A stretch of 50,546 bases of DNA from JAOUEE01 sp051011595 (GTDB lineage: Bacteria; Actinomycetota; Acidimicrobiia; Acidimicrobiales; SHLQ01). Positions within the stretch are counted from its first letter, which is position 1. The number at the start of each line of letters is the position of its first letter. The notes under the pieces are model-generated. The model searched no databases. It saw nothing but the letters and a program-made list of their open reading frames with translations, and was not told the DNA's origin. Shown piece after piece: positions 16,334 through 23,411 of the stretch. A program made the position numbers and the translations under genes. The DNA is taken from assembly GCA_051011595.1 (NCBI GenBank), contig JBPCTQ010000126.1, forward strand, positions 1-50,546, read 5' to 3'.

Positions 16334-17764
16334 TCAGGCCTCGGTGGGAGTGTCGGCTTCGGCCGGCGCGTCGGGCACAGGTGCCTCGGCAACCTCTGCT
16401 TCCGCGGCGACGGGTTCGCCGGCCGGAGCCTCGGCGGCGGCTGCGTCGTCGGCCGGAGCTTCGGTGGTCTCGCCGGTGTTCTCGCCATCGGGGAAGTAGT
16501 CGGCCCAGGCTTCCTCGGTGTAGTCGGTGCCCGACCCGATGTAGTTGCCCTCGTCGTCGTAGGCGTGCTCGCCGAAGTGCTCCTGGTACTCGGCGGCGAC
16601 CACACCACCCTCGGCGGCCTGCTTGATCGACAGACTGATGCGGCGACGCTGGAGGTCGAGATCGATGATCTTGACCCACAGCTCCTCGCCCGGGGTGACC
16701 ACTTGCTCGGGAAGGTCGACGTGGTGCGCCGACATCTCCGAGATGTGCACGAGACCCTCGATGCCGTCGCCCACCTGCACGAACGAACCGAAGGGCACCA
16801 GCTTGGTGACCCGGCCGTAGACCAGCTCGCCGACCTGGTGGTTGGAGGCGAATTCCTGCCACGGATCCTGCTGGGTGGCCTTCAACGACAGGCTGATGCG
16901 TTCGCGGGACCGGTCGACCTCGAGGACCTGCACCTCGATCTCGTCGCCCACGGCCACGACCGAACCGGGATGATCGACGTGCTTCCAGGACAGCTCGGAC
17001 ACGTGAACCAGTCCGTCCATGCCTCCCAGGTCGACGAAGGCGCCGAAGTTGACCACCGACGACACGACACCGGTGCGCACTTCGCCGGGGGCGAGGTTGT
17101 CGAGGAAGTCTTCGCGCTGTTCGCGTTGGGTCTCTTCGAGCCACGCTCGCCGGCTGAGGACCACGTTGTTGCGGTTCTTGTCGAGCTCGATGATCTTGGC
17201 TTCGAGCGTCTGGCCCACGTAGGGCTGGAGGTCGCGCACTCGGCGCAGCTCGACCAGTGATGCGGGCAGGAATCCTCGCAGGCCGATGTCGAGGATGAGG
17301 CCGCCCTTGACCACCTCGATCACGGGACCGGTGACGACCCCTTCGTCTTCTTTGATCTTCTCGATGTCGCCCCAGGCCCGCTCGTACTGGGCCCGCTTCT
17401 TGGACAGCACGAGACGGCCGTCTTTGTCTTCTTTGGTGAGGACCAGGGCTTCGAGGCTCTGACCGAGGTCGACCACCTCGTTGGGGTCGACATCGTTGCG
17501 AATGGAGAGCTCGCGGGACGGGATGACACCCTCGGACTTGTAACCGATGTCGAGCAGGACTTCGTCACGGTCGATCTTGACGACCTTGCCCTCGACGAGC
17601 TGGCCGTCTTCGACGCTGACCATGGTGGCGTCGTAGGCCGCATCGAGATCGAGTCCGGCATCGTCGTCGGCGATGATCTGACGAGGGGTGTAGTTGCCCT
17701 CGTCGTCGAAGGTGCCCATTTCGGAGGGGCCTTCGAGAAGGTCGGTGGAAGATTCGTCGCTCAC
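16334..17764 (-). CDS. rpsA: 30S ribosomal protein S1
   Basis: The 476-aa protein has four S1 (OB-fold) repeats. The first begins VEDGQLVEGKVVKIDRDEVL; later repeats contain GVVSSVVNFGAFVDLGGMDG and GRVTKLVPFGSFVQVGDGIE, each followed by GLVHVSE or GLVHISE. S1 helps the 30S subunit bind mRNA. The four-repeat form plus a long acidic Ala-rich tail (about 70 residues) is the actinobacterial type, shorter than the six-repeat E. coli protein. GTG 17764 (VSDESSTDLLEG) is the likely start; the frame extends to 17875 without family similarity. A possible -10 TAGGCT lies at 17856-17861, implying a leader of about 85 nt. Confidence 0.95.
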   Translation of the reverse strand: MSDESSTDLLEGPSEMGTFDDEGNYTPRQIIADDDAGLDLDAAYDATMVSVEDGQLVEGKVVKIDRDEVLLDIGYKSEGVIPSRELSIRNDVDPNEVVDLGQSLEALVLTKEDKDGRLVLSKKRAQYERAWGDIEKIKEDEGVVTGPVIEVVKGGLILDIGLRGFLPASLVELRRVRDLQPYVGQTLEAKIIELDKNRNNVVLSRRAWLEETQREQREDFLDNLAPGEVRTGVVSSVVNFGAFVDLGGMDGLVHVSELSWKHVDHPGSVVAVGDEIEVQVLEVDRSRERISLSLKATQQDPWQEFASNHQVGELVYGRVTKLVPFGSFVQVGDGIEGLVHISEMSAHHVDLPEQVVTPGEELWVKIIDLDLQRRRISLSIKQAAEGGVVAAEYQEHFGEHAYDDEGNYIGSGTDYTEEAWADYFPDGENTGETTEAPADDAAAAEAPAGEPVAAEAEVAEAPVPDAPAEADTPTEA

Positions 17765-17920
17765 GGAGTTCGCTTTCGGGGTGGATTCGCTGTGGCACCG
17801 AATCCGGTCGCTAGGGGTCAGCAGAGCACCACCACAGGAAGGGCGCTCGCAGTGGAGCCTAGCGGCCGACCTCACGAAACGGACTGTCGCGACCGCGTCC
17901 GGCAGCGGCCCGGTGGCGCT

Positions 17921-18670
17921 TCAGCGCTTGTGGGCCAGCAGGAGGAACTCCGGCACGTCGATGCTCGGCGGGTCGGCCCGGTACCGACCGGGTGTGACCC
18001 CGTACAGCTGATCGACCACGAGGCCCGATCGATCGGCCATCAGGCGCAGTTCACGAGGCGTGAAACAGCTCGTCCACAGGTCACGTTCGACTTGCACACC
18101 GTCGGTGTCGGTGAGGGTGGCTCGTTCCCGGTTGACCCCTCCGGCGGCGTCGAAGTCATCGCTGTCCTCGAGATAGTGCACCTGGAAGTACGCCGAAAAC
18201 GCGCTGACGGCGACTCGGCCGCCCGACACCAACGCGTCGGCCATGCCGTCGAGCACCACGCCGTCGGGGTCGACGGCAGTGTGGTCGACACCCGGTCCCC
18301 CGCCGACCAGCCCGAAGGCTCCCTGGCACAACGAGATGGCGGCGTCGAACTCGCCTTCGAAGGGCAGCCGGCGGGCATCGAGCTGCTCGAAACGAGCATT
18401 CGCCGGGGCCTCGGCGCGGGCCAGCTCGATGAACGGTGCCGATATGTCGACACCGGTGACCGAGATGCCCCGCTCGGCCAAGGCCAACGCATGGCGACCC
18501 GGACCACAACCCACGTCGAGGACCCGACTGCCTTCTCCGATGCCGAGCTGGTCGACCAGGAAGTCGACTTCTTGTTGGGTGCCCTTGGTGAAGGAATAAC
18601 GCAGGTAGGCCGGACCCAGGTGATCAGCGATCGATTCGAAGAAGTGCCGGCCCTGGTCGGCCTCGCTCAC
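17921..18670 (-). CDS. Class I SAM-dependent methyltransferase
   Basis: The 249-aa Rossmann-fold methyltransferase has motif I VLDVGCGPGRHALAL, the acidic residue of motif II in VTGVDISAPFI, and a later FDAAISLCQGAFGLVGG. The substrate cannot be read from the sequence; small-molecule or lipid methyltransferases of this layout are common. Its ATG overlaps the polA stop by 4 nt (18667-18670), so it is translationally coupled to polA. A gap of about 155 bp separates it from rpsA, which has its own possible promoter. Confidence 0.85.
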   Translation of the reverse strand: MSEADQGRHFFESIADHLGPAYLRYSFTKGTQQEVDFLVDQLGIGEGSRVLDVGCGPGRHALALAERGISVTGVDISAPFIELARAEAPANARFEQLDARRLPFEGEFDAAISLCQGAFGLVGGGPGVDHTAVDPDGVVLDGMADALVSGGRVAVSAFSAYFQVHYLEDSDDFDAAGGVNRERATLTDTDGVQVERDLWTSCFTPRELRLMADRSGLVVDQLYGVTPGRYRADPPSIDVPEFLLLAHKR

Positions 18671-21330
18671 TTGGCCGCAGCCCAGGAGTCGCCGAACGAC
18701 AGGTTGACCGCCAACGGGACGCGGAGCTCGAAGGCCGCCCCCATCACCTCGGTGGTGAGTGCCGCCATGTCGTCGTGTTCGGCCGGTGGCACCTCGAGGA
18801 TCACCTCGTCGTGAACCTGGAGGATGAGCCGGCTGTCGGCCTGTAGGGCGGTGAGCTCGGCGTCGAGACGGACCAGCGCCACCTTGAAGATGTCGGCGGC
18901 CAGACCCTGGATGCCGGCGTTCATGGCCTGGCGCTCACCGGCTTGGCGAATGCGGAAGTTGCTGGAGGACAGCTCGGGAATCTGGCGCCGACGACCGAAG
19001 AGTGTCTCGGTGTAGCCACGTTCGCGGGCCTCGGCAACGGTCTGGTCCATGTAGGCCCGGACCGCCGGGAATGCTTCGAAGTAGGCGTCGAGGATGACCG
19101 CCGCCTCGTCGGTGGGGATGTTGAGCCGCTGGCCCAGCCCGTAGGCCTCCATGCCGTAGGCCAGCCCGTACGACACCATCTTGGCCTGGGACCGCTGTTG
19201 GATGCTGACCGCATCGGGTTCGACATCGAACACCCGCGACGCGGTGGCCTCGTGGATGTCGTCGCCGGCTTCGAAGGCACCGATCAGGCCCGGATCCTCG
19301 GCCAGATGGGCAATACAGCGCAGCTCGATCTGGTTGTAGTCGGCCACCAGGAACTCGTATCCCTCGGCCGGAACGAAGGCCTTACGGAAGGCCCGGCCGG
19401 TCTCACTGCGAACCGGGATGTTGTGCAGGTTGGGGGCATCGGAGCTGAGGCGGCCGGTGCGGGCCACCGTCTGGTTGAACGTGGCTCTGATGCGGTGATC
19501 GTCGTCGACCTCGGCCAACAGACCCTCGCCGTAGGTGCCCCGGAGCTTCTCGACCTCGCGGTAGTCGAGCAGGTGCTCGATGATCGGGTGTTCACCCTGA
19601 AGCTTCTCGAGCGAGGCGTGGTCGGTGCTGTAGCCGGTTTTGGTCTTCTTCTGCGGCGTCAACTCGAGCTCGTCGAAGAGCACTTCGCGCAGCTGCTTGG
19701 TGCTGTTGACGTTGAAGTCGCGGCCGGCGTCGGCAATGACCGCCTCGCGCAGCCGGTCGACCTCGCTGACCAGGTGGTCGCGAATCCGTTCCAGCTCGGC
19801 GACGTCGACCCCGACGCCGAGATGCTCCATTCGGGCCAGCACTCGAACGAGCGGCACTTCGATCTCATCGTTGAGGGCTTGCAGACCCTGGGCCTCGAGG
19901 GCGTCGTTCATTGGCTCGGCCAGCCGGTCGACGGCCAGGGCGTGACGCCCCGCGATCAACGACGGGGCCACGGTGTCGTCGTCGAAGTCGAGCTGGCCCT
20001 CGTCGGCCTCACCGGCCGCGGGCAACTCGAAGCCGGCATACCGGCGCAGCAAGGCTTCGATCTCGTAGGCCGACTCGGCCGGATCGAGCAGGTAGGCAGC
20101 CAGGGTGGTGTCGAGGGCCAGTGTGTCGACGACGATGTCGCGGGCCAGGAGGGCGCGGACGAAGGGTTTGGCGTCGTGGGTCGCCAACGGCGGTCCGCCC
20201 GCACCAACCAGGTCGGCCACCGATTGGAGCACGGCCGGATCGTCGAGGAGCTCCCCCTCGATCCAGCCCACCTGCGCACCCGCCGGGTCGAGCACCAGAG
20301 CCAGACCCTCCTCGAGCCCGCCGGGGCCCGTGGCCACCGCGACCGTGCCACCGCCATCGGCCAGCCCGGCCAGGGCGGTGATCACGGCGTCGGGCGTGGC
20401 GAGCACGTCGATCTCGGCTTCCAGGACCTCGACTTCGGTGCCCAAGCTGCCGAGATCACCCTCGAACACTTCTCCCAGGCGGTCGAACAAGCTGTTGAAC
20501 TCGAGGAACTCGAAGAGACGTTTGACCTCGTCGGTGTCGTGTTCGCCGATGCGGAGGGAGTCGAGGTCGACGTCGATGTCGACGTCGCGGACCAGGACCA
20601 TGACGTCGGCGTTGCTGCGCACCTGGTCTTCGTGTTCGGCCAGGTTGGCCCGCAGCTTGGGGGTCTGATCCTCGACGTGTTCGAAGATGCCGTCGAGCGT
20701 TTCGTACTGGTTGACCAGTTTGGCCGCCGTCTTCTCCCCCACCCCTGGTACCCCGGGCAGGTTGTCGGACTTGTCGCCCCGCATGGCGGCGTAGAGCACG
20801 TAGTCGGCCGGCACCACACCGGTGCGTTCCTGGATGCCGGCCTCGTCGTAGAGGGCGTAGTCGGACACCCCTCGTTTGTTGTAGAGCACCTTCACGAACG
20901 GGTCTTCGACCAGCTGGTAGGCGTCGCGGTCACCGGTGACCACGATGACCTCGTCGCTGCGGTCGCGCCCACGGGTGGCGAGGGTGGCGATCAGGTCGTC
21001 GGCCTCGAATCCGGCGAGCTCGATGGTGGGGATGGCCAGCACCTCGATGACCTCGCGGACCAGACCCATCTGCTGGCGCAGGATGTCGGGCGCCGCGTCC
21101 CGATTGGCCTTGTAGTCGGGCAGCCGGTCGTGCCGGAAGGTGGGTTCGGGGCGGTCGAAGGCCACCACCACCCCGTCGGGTCGATGGTCTCGCAACAGGT
21201 TGATGAGCATGGATGTGAACCCGAACACCGCGTTGGTGACCTGCCCGGAGGCGGTAGCCAGATCGGTGGGGAGAGCAAAGAACGCCCGGTAGGTGAGCGA
21301 ATTACCGTCGATGAGCATCAGCTTGGACAC
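18667..21330 (-). CDS. polA: DNA polymerase I
   Basis: The 887-aa PolA fills repair gaps and removes RNA primers. The N-terminal 5' nuclease domain (about 1-290) starts MLIDGNSLTYRAFFALP. A middle 3'-5' exonuclease-like domain (about 310-480) lacks the usual DxE metal-binding motif; the strand that should carry it reads VAVATGPGGLEE, so proofreading is probably lost. The polymerase domain holds motif A DYNQIELRCIAHLAEDP, motif B RSQAKMVSYGLAYGMEAYGL and motif C LQVHDEVILEV. GTG 21330 is chosen because TAGGGT lies 7 nt upstream and the protein start fits the family. It is coupled downstream to a methyltransferase gene. Confidence 0.96.
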   Translation of the reverse strand: MSKLMLIDGNSLTYRAFFALPTDLATASGQVTNAVFGFTSMLINLLRDHRPDGVVVAFDRPEPTFRHDRLPDYKANRDAAPDILRQQMGLVREVIEVLAIPTIELAGFEADDLIATLATRGRDRSDEVIVVTGDRDAYQLVEDPFVKVLYNKRGVSDYALYDEAGIQERTGVVPADYVLYAAMRGDKSDNLPGVPGVGEKTAAKLVNQYETLDGIFEHVEDQTPKLRANLAEHEDQVRSNADVMVLVRDVDIDVDLDSLRIGEHDTDEVKRLFEFLEFNSLFDRLGEVFEGDLGSLGTEVEVLEAEIDVLATPDAVITALAGLADGGGTVAVATGPGGLEEGLALVLDPAGAQVGWIEGELLDDPAVLQSVADLVGAGGPPLATHDAKPFVRALLARDIVVDTLALDTTLAAYLLDPAESAYEIEALLRRYAGFELPAAGEADEGQLDFDDDTVAPSLIAGRHALAVDRLAEPMNDALEAQGLQALNDEIEVPLVRVLARMEHLGVGVDVAELERIRDHLVSEVDRLREAVIADAGRDFNVNSTKQLREVLFDELELTPQKKTKTGYSTDHASLEKLQGEHPIIEHLLDYREVEKLRGTYGEGLLAEVDDDHRIRATFNQTVARTGRLSSDAPNLHNIPVRSETGRAFRKAFVPAEGYEFLVADYNQIELRCIAHLAEDPGLIGAFEAGDDIHEATASRVFDVEPDAVSIQQRSQAKMVSYGLAYGMEAYGLGQRLNIPTDEAAVILDAYFEAFPAVRAYMDQTVAEARERGYTETLFGRRRQIPELSSSNFRIRQAGERQAMNAGIQGLAADIFKVALVRLDAELTALQADSRLILQVHDEVILEVPPAEHDDMAALTTEVMGAAFELRVPLAVNLSFGDSWAAAK

Positions 21331-21337
21331 CGGCCCG

Positions 21338-21343
21338 ACCCTA
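21338..21343 (-). promoter_or_regulatory. Putative -10 box TAGGGT of polA
   Basis: TAGGGT ends 7 nt before the polA GTG start on the minus strand, with no ribosome-binding site between. It suggests a leaderless polA transcript that starts independently of pdtaR. Confidence 0.5.
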
Positions 21344-21369
21344 GCGGGAGGCGATCCGTGGAAGCTGGG

Positions 21370-21996
21370 TCAGGCCGGCGGCTCGTCGGTGTCGGCGACC
21401 CCGCCGTCGAGCACATCGGCCGCCACCTCGGCCATGGTGCGGCGTTGGTGCATGGCGGTCTTCTGGAGGAACCCGAAGGCGTCGGCCTCGCTGAGGCCCC
21501 GGTCGTCCATGAGCCGACCCTTGGCCCGGTCGACAAGCTTGCGGGACTCGATCTGTTCGCCCAGGCGACGGTTCTCGTCGACCAGCTCGATGTAGTCGCG
21601 GTGCCGAGCGATGGCCATCTCGACGGCCGGCACCAGATCGGACCGCTGAAAGGGCTTGACCAGATAGGTGAGGGCGCCGGCATCGCGGGCCTGTTCGATG
21701 AGATCGCGCTGGCTGAACGCGGTGAGCAGGACCACCGCGGCCAGTCGATCGGCGGAGATCTGACGTGCCGTTTCGATGCCGTCCTGACCGGGCATCTTGA
21801 TGTCGAGGATGGCCACGTCGGGCTGGAGCCGTCGGACCAGTTCGACGGCTTCGTCGCCTCGCCCGGTCTCACCGATCACCTGGTAACCCTCGTCTTCGAG
21901 CGTTTCTTTGACGTCGAGACGGATGATGGCCTCGTCTTCGGCCAGCACGACCGTGATGGGGGCGCCGTCGGCTGCTCGCCGGAGCCGATCGCTCAC
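21370..21996 (-). CDS. pdtaR: ANTAR-domain response regulator (PdtaR-like)
   Basis: The 208-aa protein joins a receiver domain (about 14-130: E20/D21, phospho-acceptor D65 in AILDIKMPG, K114 in YLVKPF) to a C-terminal ANTAR RNA-binding domain (about 135-190: RRLGEQIESRKLVDRAKGRL, then FGFLQKTAMHQRRTMAEVA). ANTAR regulators act on nascent RNA by antitermination rather than on DNA. In mycobacteria PdtaR is phosphorylated by the kinase PdtaS; no such kinase is in this window. The neighbouring polA and rpsA repeat the mycobacterial gene order, which supports orthology. The start GTG overlaps the stop of the upstream coiled-coil gene by 4 nt. Confidence 0.9.
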   Translation of the reverse strand: MSDRLRRAADGAPITVVLAEDEAIIRLDVKETLEDEGYQVIGETGRGDEAVELVRRLQPDVAILDIKMPGQDGIETARQISADRLAAVVLLTAFSQRDLIEQARDAGALTYLVKPFQRSDLVPAVEMAIARHRDYIELVDENRRLGEQIESRKLVDRAKGRLMDDRGLSEADAFGFLQKTAMHQRRTMAEVAADVLDGGVADTDEPPA

Positions 21997-22286
21997 GCCT
22001 GAAACGCCTGGAGCTGATCGAGGAGCTCGTCCTGGTCGCGTTCGAGGGATTCGATCTCGCCGTGGACCTCTTCACGATGACGAGCCATGGCCGCCGCATG
22101 CCGCTGCGCGTCGCGGTGTTCGCGATCGGCGCCCGGGGTCTCGGACACCAGGGCTCGCAGCCGGGCCTCGTCGGCCTCTCCGGAGAAGTGCGCCAGCTGC
22201 TCATCGGCCACACCGAGGTCTTCGCGCAGCTTGCGTAAACGGCTGCCCACCTCACGGAGGCGACGCTCGACGAGCTGCTTGGTCAT
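21993..22286 (-). CDS. Small coiled-coil protein upstream of pdtaR
   Basis: The 97-aa, strongly charged protein is predicted almost entirely helical, with heptad-like segments (LVERRLREVGSRLRKLREDL near the start and EEVHGEIESLERDQDELLDQ near the end). No enzymatic motif is visible. ATG 22286 has TACACT 7 nt upstream and no ribosome-binding site, so it is probably leaderless. It overlaps pdtaR by 4 nt and is thus the first gene of that unit. A structural or scaffolding role is plausible, but the function is unknown. Confidence 0.72.
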   Translation of the reverse strand: MTKQLVERRLREVGSRLRKLREDLGVADEQLAHFSGEADEARLRALVSETPGADREHRDAQRHAAAMARHREEVHGEIESLERDQDELLDQLQAFQA

Positions 22287-22293
22287 GGGGGGC

Positions 22294-22299
22294 AGTGTA
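22294..22299 (-). promoter_or_regulatory. Putative -10 box TACACT of the coiled-coil/pdtaR unit
   Basis: TACACT ends 7 nt before ATG 22286 on the minus strand, a leaderless spacing. The identical hexamer precedes trpE. Confidence 0.5.
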
Positions 22300-22322
22300 C
22301 GACGCGAGGCCAGCGTCCACGG

Positions 22323-22328
22323 CATAGT
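22323..22328 (+). promoter_or_regulatory. Possible -10 box CATAGT of the DUF3105 gene
   Basis: CATAGT ends 6 nt before GTG 22335. It is a weaker match to the TASNNT pattern than the other boxes, but there is no ribosome-binding site for this gene and the spacing is right. Confidence 0.3.
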
Positions 22329-22334
22329 GGACGG

Positions 22335-22832
22335 GTGAAGAAACGTGTCTCGGTCATCCTCATCGGCGTGTCGTTCATGGCCGCGGCCTGCGGCAGCGGG
22401 AGCGGCTCATCGTCGGCGTGCGGCACAGCGTTCCAGGAGCAGCTCGACCCGGCCAGCGAGCTGCACATCCTCGACGGCGCCGAGGTCGACTACCTGACCG
22501 ACCCCCCTACCTCTGGTCCCCACGGCGCAGTGGCGGTACCGGAAGGCATCGTCGGTGAACCGCTTTCACGTTCGACCCAGGTGGCGGTTCTCGAAGCAGG
22601 TCGGGTACTGGTTCAGTACAGCGAAACGGTGTCGTACGACGCCGTCATCGAACTGACCGCCATCGAGCACCCGTCGGTGGTTGTCGCCCCCAACCCGGGC
22701 CTCGACGAACCGGTCGTGGTGACGGCCTGGACGTGGAAGATGGAGTGCAGCGAGGTGGACGAAGAGGTGTTGGCCGACATCAACGCCTTCGCCGAGGAAC
22801 GCAGCGTGGCCGCCCCCGGCAGCGACTTCTGA
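22335..22832 (+). CDS. DUF3105-family lipoprotein
   Basis: The 165-aa secreted lipoprotein has a basic start, a hydrophobic stretch and lipobox-like MAAAC with C19 as the lipidated residue, then a Ser/Gly linker. The core motif DPPTSGPHG marks the DUF3105 family, whose function is not known. The usual LEHG-type motif is not seen; the matching place reads VLEAGRVLVQYSE. The start is GTG 22335, apparently leaderless. The last codons share a 14-nt string (22809-22822) with the repeat region just downstream (22845-22858), so the gene's 3' end may have been altered by that element. Confidence 0.75.
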   Translation: MKKRVSVILIGVSFMAAACGSGSGSSSACGTAFQEQLDPASELHILDGAEVDYLTDPPTSGPHGAVAVPEGIVGEPLSRSTQVAVLEAGRVLVQYSETVSYDAVIELTAIEHPSVVVAPNPGLDEPVVVTAWTWKMECSEVDEEVLADINAFAEERSVAAPGSDF

Positions 22833-22849
22833 GCCATAACGAGCGCCGC

Positions 22850-23037
22850 CCCCGGCAGGAGCAAGGGACGAGCGACCAGACGCCGCCTCCGGCGCAGCCG
22901 CAGGCGGGTCGAGGAGCAGCGGCGATGTTGTGAGGCGCTAGCCGATCAACTCGGTTAGTGAGCGAAGCGAACGGCGACGAGCGCCAGCGAGGAACGGCAG
23001 CGACAGATCCCGCCCGCGGGAAGGCACCGCCCCGCGT
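22850..23037. repeat. First copy of a roughly 188-bp tandem unit containing palindromic repeat C
   Basis: This unit and the next (23038-23202) begin with near-identical strings (CCCCGGCRGGAGC) 188 bp apart and share the string that ends in GGGTCGAG. Within it, 22927-23012 is repeat copy C: the same core as copies B and D but with 16 extra bases between TTAGTGA and CGAGCGCC. The extra bases resemble the partial copy at 331-354. The hairpin arms are GGCGCT (22934-22939) and AGCGCC (22980-22985). No gene is visible. Confidence 0.8.
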
Positions 23038-23202
23038 CCCCGGCGGGAGCGAGGGACGAGCGACCAGTCAGCGCCTCCGGCGCAGCCGCCGGCGGGTCGA
23101 GTAACGGCGTCGATGTTGTGAGGCGCTAGCCGAACAACTCGGTTAGTGACGAGCGCCAGCGAGGAACGGCAGCGACGGATCCCGCCACGCGGTAAGTAGC
23201 AG
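23038..23202. repeat. Second tandem unit with palindromic repeat D, ending at tRNA-Leu
   Basis: The 70-nt core at 23115-23184 matches copy B at 433-502 with two differences, although the copies are 22.7 kb apart. The hairpin arms are GGCGCT (23122-23127) and AGCGCC (23152-23157). The unit runs up to the 3' end of the tRNA gene, so copies C and D fill the space between two convergent 3' ends (DUF3105 gene and tRNA). They may act as a transcription stop. Confidence 0.8.
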
Positions 23203-23285
23203 TGCCCGGGGTGGGATTTGAACCCACACGCCCCGAAGGGCAAAGGATTTTGAGTCCTCCGCGTCTGCCATTCCGCCACCCGGGC
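23203..23285 (-). tRNA. tRNA-Leu, anticodon CAA
   Basis: The 83-nt class II tRNA reads on the minus strand. The acceptor stem is GCCCGGG (5' end at 23285) pairing with CCCGGGC (23204-23210), with discriminator A at 23203. The anticodon loop is CTCAAAA, giving anticodon CAA (codon UUG). The variable arm is long with stem GCCC/GGGC and a TTCG loop, as expected for Leu. The T-loop reads GGTTCAAATCC. CCA is not encoded. A TACGCT box at 23295-23300 probably serves as its -10 element. Confidence 0.96.
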
Positions 23286-23294
23286 GAAGCCAGC

Positions 23295-23300
23295 AGCGTA
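23295..23300 (-). promoter_or_regulatory. Putative -10 box TACGCT of tRNA-Leu
   Basis: TACGCT ends 9 nt before the mature 5' end of the tRNA on the minus strand. No clear -35 was found. The same hexamer precedes the truncated haemoglobin gene. Confidence 0.4.
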
Positions 23301-23332
23301 GCCTCTGACCAAACGAGATCGACGACGCATGT

Positions 23333-23363
23333 CACCCTTCTTCGGTGAAACCGAATCCGGGTG
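23333..23363. promoter_or_regulatory. Palindromic hairpin upstream of the fab operon
   Basis: CACCC-TTC-TTCGGT-GAA-ACCGAA-TCC-GGGTG forms an 11-bp dyad with a symmetric internal loop, about 50 bp before fabD. There is no T-run on either side, so it may be an operator for a fatty-acid regulator rather than a terminator. It could also be part of a leader RNA. The regulator is not identifiable here. Confidence 0.45.
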
Positions 23364-23411
23364 ATCGCGGTCTGACATCTTCGACAACCACCAATCGACT
23401 GGATCAACTCG

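Noticed and set aside
18667..18670. Possible frameshift between polA and the methyltransferase gene
   Set aside because: Both proteins are complete; the 4-nt ATGA overlap is ordinary translational coupling.
18943..22002. Very long open frame (about 1000 codons) on the plus strand opposite polA and pdtaR
   Set aside because: It is the antisense shadow of polA, caused by GC-rich codon bias. The composition is low-complexity Gly/Val/Gln/His and polA is clearly real.
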